From NCBI RefSeq assembly GCF_017982655.1, contig NZ_JABXYX010000067.1, positions 1-41,366 of the forward strand: DNA of 41,366 bases, read 5' to 3'. This DNA comes from Brasilonema sp. CT11. Its GTDB lineage: Bacteria > Cyanobacteriota > Cyanobacteriia > Cyanobacteriales > Nostocaceae. The position numbers and the translations under genes were made by a program. How positions within the stretch are numbered: the stretch's first letter is position 1; the number at the start of each line of letters is the position of its first letter. Below, in pieces: positions 35,137 through 41,366 of the stretch. The notes under the pieces are model-generated. The model ran no database searches. It had not been told where the DNA came from and saw only the letters and a list, made by a program, of their open reading frames with translations.

Positions 35137-35352
35137 AGGGGCGATCATTGCGACCGAAATTCTTACGAAGTGAGCAACTTAAACGCTTTTATAGTAAGGC
35201 TTTTAGCTTCTGCGTGGCGGTAAATGGCGCATCTTGTCATGCCCAGTACTAAAAATGCAACTTTTCATCCAATACGAATAAATAAAAAAATGGCATTGCT
35301 TCCTTTGCCAGATGAATTAGGTAGGAACAAGTACAAAACCTTGAGTACTTTG
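35137..35352. other. Intergenic region without a supported gene
   Basis: The region contains the shared motif GTAAGGCTTTTAG (about 35193; also at about 26027) and AT-rich DNA. A weak 6-bp inverted repeat (AAGTAC, GTACTT on the minus strand, about 35323-35344) follows the glycosyltransferase stop codon. Nothing else was recognised. Confidence 0.4.
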
Positions 35353-36963
35353 TCAAGAACGATTTAGGACTGCCATATATTTTGAACTCACATACATACC
35401 GAAGTCTTGATAGAAATATGGTTTACCCAATTTTGATTCTGAAGCTACTATAAACTTATCTACAGATTCAAATTGATTTGAAAAATATGAGTCATGACCT
35501 TTAATTAAAAACAAGTGAAATCTTGTTTTCTTGATCATTTTATATTTAAGAACATTAAGTACATTATATAATAATTCGTTATACCCTTCAATGTTTCCAT
35601 CCATCGCAACAAAAAATATGTCTTTAATTTCTCTTTCTCTAAAAAAACTTGATAACTTCGTATTAATATTATTATTAATTTTGTTAAAATTATTGGTTTG
35701 CAATACGACAATTTGTTTGTCCAATGGTATATTTTTAAAGTAATAATTTACGGTTCCCTGAATAAAATCAGGATAAAATATAATGAAGTCATTTTTTTGC
35801 CACTCCAACTCCACTAATCGAGCCACTTCTCGGTTTTCTTCCACAGGTTTATAGGCTTGATGAGTTACCCAGTTCGCTGTATAGCTTAGGCTTAATATGA
35901 TTAAGCATACAATAGATGCTATTTTGATTTTCTGAATTGGTATAGTTGCTATTTGTAATGCCACAAAAGCAACAAACGGCACTAGACTAGGCAAAATAAT
36001 TCGATAATAAAATATTGGACTATCTATCAGAGAATAAACTAAAATTACTACCCAAAAAATTATTGTAGCAGCCAGAAAAGGAAAGCTAATTTTCCAGTCA
36101 CCAAAAAAAACTGAACCAGCAAATATACCTAAAACTAAAAACGCAAAATAAGGAATAATAGTAATCGGTAAATATAAAGAGGATAAACCGAATACATATT
36201 TAGCCGTGGATGATATTAAATCTAAGTTAATATCAGGCATCCACCACCAAGTATCTTGAATTTCTTGTACTTGTTTTAGCCAGAAAAACTTAAGATAAAG
36301 AAAGGTAATGGTAGGTATTATTATTGCTACAGCCAGTTTTAAGTATTGTATCTTTTTTTTAAGTAATAAAGCTTGAATATAAATAAAACAGACAATACTA
36401 GGTATAAGCATTATCCCAACTAAATGCGTACATACCGCTACAAACAAGCTCCAACATAAACCAATATATCCTAAAAATTTTTCTGGTTTAGCTATGATAT
36501 GGGAGGCAAAAAGAAACGCCAGTGATGTTGCAAAAACTAGTAAAGGGTAAGCTTTTAACTCTTGTGAATATCTTAGCATTATTGGTGTTGTTGCTAAGTA
36601 AACTCCTGCAAGCAGACTAGCTAGATGGGAGTATTGTTTAATCCAGTTCATTACAATAGCTAAAGTTCCTAGACTCAACAAAACTGAAAAAACTCGGAGA
36701 AATTCCTCTTTTTTGCTGATTTGAGCCCAGAAATAAAGCAATATATAATATAAAGGTGGATGAACATCTGTTCTTAACTCCCTAAACATTTCAACAATGT
36801 TGGGATGTGAAATCTTGTGAATGGTAAAATACTCATCGTTCCAGAGTCCTTTATTTAAGCCTATTAGACCTAAAACCCCTGCTAATAAAAGAATTCCGAG
36901 GAAAGCATAAGGGTAAATATTATTAATGCTTAGCAAATGAGCAGTACCTGTTTTTTTACTCAT
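35353..36963 (-). CDS. GT39/PMT-like polyprenyl-phosphate-sugar glycosyltransferase (GT-C fold)
   Basis: This 536-residue integral membrane protein has about ten to twelve helices. The first periplasmic loop carries the acidic pair Asp43-Glu44 (LWNDEYFTI) and a later Asp66/His68 motif (RTDVHPPLYYILL), both typical of GT39 and ArnT-like enzymes that transfer sugars from lipid-phosphate donors. Helices end near residue 350 and a soluble C-terminal domain follows (about 355-536, REVARLVELEWQKNDFIIFY). The likely role is glycosylation of envelope lipids, polysaccharides or proteins; acceptor and donor are unknown. It stands alone, with AT-rich codon use. Confidence 0.85.
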   Translation of the reverse strand: MSKKTGTAHLLSINNIYPYAFLGILLLAGVLGLIGLNKGLWNDEYFTIHKISHPNIVEMFRELRTDVHPPLYYILLYFWAQISKKEEFLRVFSVLLSLGTLAIVMNWIKQYSHLASLLAGVYLATTPIMLRYSQELKAYPLLVFATSLAFLFASHIIAKPEKFLGYIGLCWSLFVAVCTHLVGIMLIPSIVCFIYIQALLLKKKIQYLKLAVAIIIPTITFLYLKFFWLKQVQEIQDTWWWMPDINLDLISSTAKYVFGLSSLYLPITIIPYFAFLVLGIFAGSVFFGDWKISFPFLAATIIFWVVILVYSLIDSPIFYYRIILPSLVPFVAFVALQIATIPIQKIKIASIVCLIILSLSYTANWVTHQAYKPVEENREVARLVELEWQKNDFIIFYPDFIQGTVNYYFKNIPLDKQIVVLQTNNFNKINNNINTKLSSFFREREIKDIFFVAMDGNIEGYNELLYNVLNVLKYKMIKKTRFHLFLIKGHDSYFSNQFESVDKFIVASESKLGKPYFYQDFGMYVSSKYMAVLNRS

Positions 36964-37416
36964 TTTATTTCATTCTTAATTTTGAAATATTTTAACTTAT
37001 TTATTTTGGATTTTTGTTTAGAAGAGAAAAAACAGGTACTGAACAACTCTATTTTCGGTGTTATACAAAATGGGGATGAATAGCGAACCGCCAAGACAAG
37101 GCAGCGCGTTGCGGTGATAAGTCTGTTGTTGAGGTTTCCTCCGATAGGCGTAAGGCGTGGCCATTCCCACTAGCGCGTAAGCCCATTAACGTTTCGTATA
37201 AGCCCGCTGCATGAGAATATAATTGTCTTTATACACCTCTAAAGTTCCAGGCTGAGGAAAAGTCAAGTCTGCTATATCTGTGGTAGATGAATGTAGTCAA
37301 CAATGAATGGGAATTGATTGGTTGAAAGTGCGAACTGCAGCAAAGCAGCAGCGCTAGCCCCTCGGGAGAGTGCCGTGCCGCAGCCATAGGGGGCGCACCC
37401 AAAGGACGCTATCGCA
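36964..37416. other. Repeat-rich intergenic region with an unidentified coding remnant
   Basis: Two GC-rich dispersed-repeat blocks (about 37085-37190, CGTAAGGCGTGGCCATTCCC; and about 37340-37410, AGTGCCGTGCCGCAGCC) surround an AT-rich segment. In that segment the minus strand (about 37195-37285) encodes DIADLTFPQPGTLEVYKDN and YILMQRAYTKR before a stop, which reads like the end of a real protein that I cannot name. No start remains. Confidence 0.4.
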
Positions 37417-38123
37417 CTAAAACTGCTGATTCATTTGCTCGTAGTGCTGGCAGAGATTTGCTCGTTGGAGAAGATAGTCAACAATTGGGCTACTATAGGG
37501 CGGCTTAATGAAATTACCAATGTAGGCATAAGCCGTTGCATCTAACGTCGTGGGTTGGTCGCCCATAAAAAATGGTTTGTCAGCCAGAAAATCTGAGAGA
37601 GCTTGAAAATCACCACAGATAATCTGAGCGATTTCCGACTGACTGTGACGACCGATTCCATGAGGTGCATCTGTTGGAGCACCGTTTTACGAAACTCTTC
37701 AGCCAACGGTTCTGATACTTCCGGTGGAGTTTTAGGGAAAAGCGCACGCGCTACCAATGCTCCAAAGTGTTGCCAGTTTTGTTTGTCGTAGCGAATGTAT
37801 GCTACTCCCCATACAGTGTTCTCTTTGAGCATGCGGCGGAACGCCAAGGAGATTGCTCGTTCTGTAGCAGTTAAGCTGGCATCGAGATCAATCCGTTCTG
37901 TTTGCTTGAGCATCTCAATGATCAAGAAGGCATCACCTACCAATTTTCCCTGATAGTCGATGAAAGGAATTTTACCCTTGGGGGCAAGCTCAAAACTTTG
38001 TGCTGTCACGATAACCTTGTTGTAGGGCAGTTTTACCATACGCAGCCAAGTTTCAAGCTCTAGACAGGCTGGGCTGATACTAGGTAATTCCTCAAAGGAT
38101 GGGGCAGTGTATAAGGTAATCAT
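37417..38123 (-). pseudogene. Glutathione S-transferase-like protein, frameshifted
   Basis: The first 152 codons or so encode an intact thioredoxin-like N-terminal domain of the metaxin/FAX-type GST group (MITLYTAPSF, SPACLELETWLRMVKLPYN, GKIPFIDYQGKLVGDAFLI) and the start of the helical domain. Near 37661-37668 the frame shifts by a single missing base. The other frame then continues with HGIGRHSQSEIAQIICGDFQ, FLADKPFFMGDQPTTLDATA and YAYIGNFIKPPYSSPIVDYL to a TAG at 37417-37419, giving a total of about 235 residues, normal for the family. Without the shift the frame ends at 37542 with a nonsense tail. It is either a recent pseudogene or a sequencing error. Confidence 0.82.
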
Positions 38124-38221
38124 TTTCTCAAACTCCCTTATGCGGCTAAAACAGTTTTACAACCTTAATGGTGTTTGTTAAAACGACTTGTTAGGCTTAT
38201 ATCAGTGCGGCATTCATTGCA

Positions 38222-38665
38222 TTAGTGTCGATATACACTGGTGTATATGTCATTTTCTCTGTTCATGAAGACAACAGATAATGCCTGATAAGCTTCTGTC
38301 CAAGCTGCGATCACCTCTTCTGTCGCTGCTTGATCCAATACATCTTTCATCGCTTGCAGTAAGCACTCTCCTACAATCGGATATTGTTCTGGTAAAACAT
38401 GGGTCTGAACATGGCGATGGGCAATCTTTTCTACCATTGCCTTAAGAGCAGGTAGATTGTCAATTTGACTGGCATAGCTATAAACTGCTGTAGCCAACCT
38501 TGCAGGCTGAGAACCATTTGCTTGAGCAGACATATCAAACTGTTCTTTAATCTCTGGATGCTTAGAGAACATAATTTCATACATTCGAGATGTGATTTTA
38601 GACCCGTGCTTTTTCAACATAGGGACTGTAGACTTAACAATGTCTATCGTTTGTTGGCTAACCAT
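38222..38665 (-). CDS. Single-domain haemoglobin (Vitreoscilla/flavohaemoglobin type)
   Basis: This 147-residue globin aligns end to end with Vitreoscilla haemoglobin (opening MVSQQTIDIVKSTVPMLKKH). Tyr29 (B10), Phe43 (CD1), Gln53 (E7) and proximal His85 (KIAHRHVQ) are in place, with YPIVGECLL after it. The reductase part of flavohaemoglobins is absent. It binds oxygen or NO and probably detoxifies NO or buffers oxygen with a separate reductase. It lies 98 bp upstream of the GST pseudogene on the same strand. The Tyr/Gln distal pair predicts high ligand affinity. Confidence 0.93.
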   Translation of the reverse strand: MVSQQTIDIVKSTVPMLKKHGSKITSRMYEIMFSKHPEIKEQFDMSAQANGSQPARLATAVYSYASQIDNLPALKAMVEKIAHRHVQTHVLPEQYPIVGECLLQAMKDVLDQAATEEVIAAWTEAYQALSVVFMNRENDIYTSVYRH

Positions 38666-38849
38666 AATCTCTTTAACCGAAATGATTTTTGACTAATACC
38701 AATTTAATGGGTTTGAAAATTAGTTACTATGAGCAAGCTCATACTTGGAGAGCAATTTTCAGGTAAATCGACTAAACCGTAGGGGCGTATTGCAGTAGCC
38801 GAAATCTCTAATAATTCTATCTAATGAATATGCTCTTCTAATCCTTAGT

Positions 38850-39018
38850 TGTAGCGAACTGCTGATTTCACCCAAAAAGCTAAAAATAACTCTGGCTACG
38901 GGTTTTAGACTATTTGCAAGCTCCTGTGGTTTTGAAACCTCTTTTATTTGCAGTTAACGTGGTTTCGCTCATTGCTATGGAAAGCTGTTTTGAGGATTTA
39001 TGTTTGCAGTTCGCTACA
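38850..39018. mobile_element. MITE-like element with perfect 13-bp terminal inverted repeats
   Basis: TGTAGCGAACTGC (38850-38862) and its exact reverse complement GCAGTTCGCTACA (39006-39018) bound a 169-bp non-coding segment. It ends 11 bp past the SDR stop codon. No transposase frame is inside. Target-site duplications are not obvious. Size and perfect ends fit a miniature inverted-repeat element. Confidence 0.55.
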
Positions 39019-39028
39019 TCTACGGTAG

Positions 39029-39772
39029 TTAGGCGCTGAATCCTCCGTCAATCATCAGGTTTGCGCCGGTGATGTAACCAGCCTCAGAACCAACCAGATA
39101 AGCGACCATCCCCGCAACCTCCTCGACAGTCCCATAGCGGGGCACCGCCAACTGCTTTTTGAGCATCTCAGCAAACTCACCCTCCGGGGGATTCATATCC
39201 GTAGCGATCGGTCCTGGCTGCACGTTGTTGATCGTAATCCCGCGCGAACCGAGATCACGCGCCAGGCCTTGCACCAGCCCTTGCAGAGCAGATTTGCTCA
39301 TGGCATAAATACCGGCGCCAGCAAATGGCACGCGTTCGGCGTTGGTGCTGCCGATGTTGATGATGCGTCCGCCCTCTTTCATGTGCTTGAGTGCGGCTTG
39401 CGTCGCAACAAACACGGCACGCACGTTAATGGCGAGGATTCGATCAAAGTCTGCGAGCGTGAAATCGTCGATAGGGGCCATCACCGCCACGCCTGCATTA
39501 TTGACGAGAATATCAATACCGCCCAATTTGTCCACTGTGTGCTCAACAGCGGCGACTACCGCGCTGGCTTCGGTGCTGTCGGCTTGGATGGCCAAAGCCT
39601 GAACGCCTAACGCCTGTGCCGCCTGCACAATCTTGTTGGCCTGATCGGGAGAACTGGTATAGGTGAGGGCAACATCAGCACCTTCACTGGCTAAACGCTT
39701 GACGATGGCGGCCCCGATGCCGCGACTGCCTCCGGTGATGAGTGCGCGTTTATTCTTGAGTGTGTGGTTCAT
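39029..39772 (-). CDS. SDR-family NAD(P)-dependent oxidoreductase (FabG-like), probably acquired
   Basis: This 247-residue classical short-chain dehydrogenase has the cofactor motif TGGSRGIG (13-20), NNAG (91-94), Asn115, and the catalytic residues Ser142, Tyr156 and Lys160 (YAMSK). The C-terminal G(Y/W)ITG..L.IDGG pattern is present. It resembles 3-oxoacyl-ACP reductase-like enzymes of unassigned substrate. Base composition sets it apart: two 60-base lines counted by hand (39241-39300 and 39541-39600) are 63% and 65% GC, against roughly 40-45% nearby, and codons such as GCG, GGC and CGC dominate. Transfer from a high-GC bacterium is likely. A NADPH-linked reductase next to stress genes may reduce reactive carbonyls, which is inference. 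Confidence 0.93.
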   Translation of the reverse strand: MNHTLKNKRALITGGSRGIGAAIVKRLASEGADVALTYTSSPDQANKIVQAAQALGVQALAIQADSTEASAVVAAVEHTVDKLGGIDILVNNAGVAVMAPIDDFTLADFDRILAINVRAVFVATQAALKHMKEGGRIINIGSTNAERVPFAGAGIYAMSKSALQGLVQGLARDLGSRGITINNVQPGPIATDMNPPEGEFAEMLKKQLAVPRYGTVEEVAGMVAYLVGSEAGYITGANLMIDGGFSA

Positions 39773-40054
39773 ATTTAATACCGTGTGATGATAAATTGGA
39801 TAATTCGCTATGTGTCTAATACTTGAAAACTGTTGTAAATTGGTAGCAAGCAGGTATTTATGGACAATCCTACTAGACTACCGCAAAGCTGGTGATAAGT
39901 GAAAAATCTATCTTGAGAACTCATAACACCTTCTCTGGTTGCTGAATCGTTCTCAAAGCTCATCTGCTAATCCAACATCCCAACCCATCCACAATTAATA
40001 TCAGGATAGCTGTGACTTGGAAAAGCAGATCGAAGCCAAAGCCGAAAAGAGAGA
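39773..40054. other. Short intergenic region, nothing recognised
   Basis: These 282 bases separate the catalase-family gene from the SDR gene on the same strand. No repeats, hairpins or open frames worth reporting were seen. Confidence 0.4.
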
Positions 40055-41071
40055 TTATTCAGGATCGTCCAAAACCGAACTGTGTGCTTGCGGCTCTTCG
40101 ATGCGGTATTGTGCGTATTTTCGTCGAGCCTTGACGATCTCCTGATAAACTTTTTTGCGAGCTAAGTTGACGCTACCCAGAGGTTCGTGTTCGGGCAGGG
40201 TGTGCCAAGCCATGAACGATAGCCCCTCATCCAGTCGCTTCCGCTCCTCGAAGTCAAATTTCTGAGCGGGAACTGTAATGGTTGCAAGCTTAATAAACGG
40301 TGAGTCTTCCTCCTTCCACTCTTGCATGGGATTTTCAATGGGAGTTTTCTCATCGTCAACGTAGAGCTGCGCCAAAAATTCAAAGGTGGCATGGTTGCCC
40401 TCTTCTGTGAGGTATTTGACAACTGCCTCACGTAAATAAGTCTCCGAAGTAGGGGTTGCACCGGGAGTATCTGAGGAGTGAGGTTTGACCGAAAATTTGA
40501 TTGTCTGAGAGCCGAGCCGATAGGGAGTCGTGCTCCAATATTGGATTAGCAGCGGATTTGCAACTTGTTTGCTCGTAACCGCTTTGAGGACTTCAAAAGT
40601 GGGTGCTAGCGATCGCAACTCTTCTTCATTTGCCTGACCGACGCTTGCTTTGGTCAGGTTGGCAAACCCTTGGGCATCGCGGACAAAGAACACCGGATGA
40701 TTAATCAGCAAAAAGTCTTGGGTTTCCTGCTCATCATCCAGCACTTTTTCACCTTCCACCTGTAAAAGTTTAATAGCAAGCGCCCGAACATCGGGATCGA
40801 GGTCTGACGCGAGTTTACCGCGCTTTTGTGCGGGGGAAGCATTGGAGAGCCTCATCCAAAGCGGGTAGGTTTTGGGTTGGGCAAAGATACCCACTTTCAA
40901 CGATTCCGGAATATCTTCCTCAACTTTGAACTCTCCCCAAACTAAGGCATGACTTTTAGGATGGTCTTTTCGCAGGTCTGGGCCTTTCTCGGCTTGAACT
41001 TTGAGATCGATATTCACGATAGTATCAGTAGCCGCTTCTTGGACAGTAGTAGATAGATTAGATTGGCTCAT
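40055..41071 (-). CDS. Catalase-family haem protein (small, divergent)
   Basis: This 338-residue protein belongs to the small catalase-related group. The likely distal His41 lies in SHALVWGEFKV. The catalase-like blocks PLWMRLSNASP, DPDVRALAIKLLQVEGEK, LLINHPVFFVRDAQGFANL and FMAWHTLPEHEPLGSVN follow. The usual proximal haem Tyr motif (R...Y.D) is not obvious; RRKYAQYRI near the C-terminus is the only candidate. Members may be peroxidases, or hydroperoxide-converting enzymes related to allene oxide synthase, instead of true catalases. It starts just after an AGAAAG-type ribosome-binding site. It fits the stress-gene group GST, globin and SDR on this strand. Confidence 0.82.
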   Translation of the reverse strand: MSQSNLSTTVQEAATDTIVNIDLKVQAEKGPDLRKDHPKSHALVWGEFKVEEDIPESLKVGIFAQPKTYPLWMRLSNASPAQKRGKLASDLDPDVRALAIKLLQVEGEKVLDDEQETQDFLLINHPVFFVRDAQGFANLTKASVGQANEEELRSLAPTFEVLKAVTSKQVANPLLIQYWSTTPYRLGSQTIKFSVKPHSSDTPGATPTSETYLREAVVKYLTEEGNHATFEFLAQLYVDDEKTPIENPMQEWKEEDSPFIKLATITVPAQKFDFEERKRLDEGLSFMAWHTLPEHEPLGSVNLARKKVYQEIVKARRKYAQYRIEEPQAHSSVLDDPE

Positions 41072-41241
41072 GGTTCTTTCTCCTTATTGTGAGGTGCTTC
41101 CTAGTGTTTCAAGACTGAGAAAATGAGGGTTGCAGATGGGACTTTATAAACTTTAACTGGAATGTCACTAAGAAAAGCTGGGGAAGCTGGGGAAGCTGGG
41201 GGAGTAAAGAGCCATGTTTTATAATTTTTAATACTTTTTTA
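41072..41241. other. Short intergenic region with a 9-bp tandem repeat
   Basis: Three perfect AAGCTGGGG units (41175-41201) lie between the catalase-family gene and the transposase end. Upstream promoter elements of the catalase-family gene should be here but were not resolved. Confidence 0.6.
41175..41201. repeat. Nonamer tandem repeat (AAGCTGGGG)x3
   Basis: Three perfect consecutive 9-base units, followed by G and AGT. The unit length of nine differs from the heptamers elsewhere in the window. Confidence 0.92.
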
Positions 41242-41366
41242 CTAGTAGTCTATCAAGTCAACTTTGCAGGGTGAAGCAGTCGGGTATAACCGCTCCATTT
41301 TTTTCCGTGCATCAGTAGTTTTAAAGCGCCAATTTACACTCGCATAAGCAGTATTCCGTTGTTGTT
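41242..41366 (-). mobile_element. 3' end of an IS630-like transposase (partial at window edge)
   Basis: The minus-strand frame entering from the right edge encodes NTAYASVNWRFKTTDARKKM and ERLYPTASP before TAG at 41242-41244. The text WRFTT.DAR.KL.RLYP is the usual C-terminus of a cyanobacterial IS630-type transposase. The catalytic part lies outside the window. The extra residues after RLYP (ASPCKVDLIDY) are unusual and could reflect a lost stop. Confidence 0.65.

Overview
The window is chromosomal DNA of a filamentous, probably heterocyst-forming (Nostocales-type) cyanobacterium. The evidence is the many HIP1 octamers (GCGATCGC), tandem heptamer repeats (STRR type) between genes, and the protein families present: DUF1822, DUF928, CHASE2-CHAT, Uma2, NACHT with an NCH2-like tail, and a CNB-domain type I exporter. 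The species cannot be fixed from the sequence. Both ends lie in transposase 3' ends (IS5-like on the left, IS630-like on the right). No tRNA, rRNA or CRISPR array was seen.

Region A (about 0.1-9.4 kb) is a type I secretion locus: an HlyB-like ABC exporter with degenerate cyclic-nucleotide and C39 domains, an HlyD adaptor, a cysteine-free beta-rich orphan protein that is a good cargo candidate, a cytoplasmic parvulin-type prolyl isomerase, and a small C2-like protein. There is no TolC. An unusual repeat of about 80 bp occurs three times here, and two copies flank the isomerase gene in direct orientation.

Region B (about 9.6-24 kb) holds two facing modules, each headed by a paralogous sigma-70-like factor and each containing a CHAT-family cysteine protease with an intact His/Cys pair. 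The plus-strand module is sigma factor, TpsA-like filamentous haemagglutinin, TPR-CHAT protease, Uma2 nuclease. The minus-strand module is sigma factor, DUF1822, CHAT-CHASE2 membrane receptor-protease, DUF928, and a secreted beta-rich protein. They converge near 17.6 kb. This is the best candidate for an undescribed system: surface or periplasmic sensing, CHAT proteolysis and sigma-controlled transcription. That reading is inferred from gene content and order.

Region C (24-35 kb) contains a tyrosinase with a histidine-rich tail and its terminator, then SbcC followed by a small defence or plasticity island: a NACHT (bacterial NLR-like) ATPase, a DUF433 antitoxin, and a DUF5615 toxin killed by two in-frame stops. 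The island is bracketed by the end of sbcC and a second, diverged sbcC 3' fragment. A MATE transporter and an IS630-like transposase remnant follow.

Region D (35-41.4 kb, all genes on the minus strand) has a GT39-like membrane glycosyltransferase, then stress or detoxification genes: a frameshifted GST, a single-domain haemoglobin, a GC-rich (probably transferred) SDR reductase and a catalase-family protein. A MITE-like element with perfect 13-bp terminal inverted repeats lies between globin and SDR.
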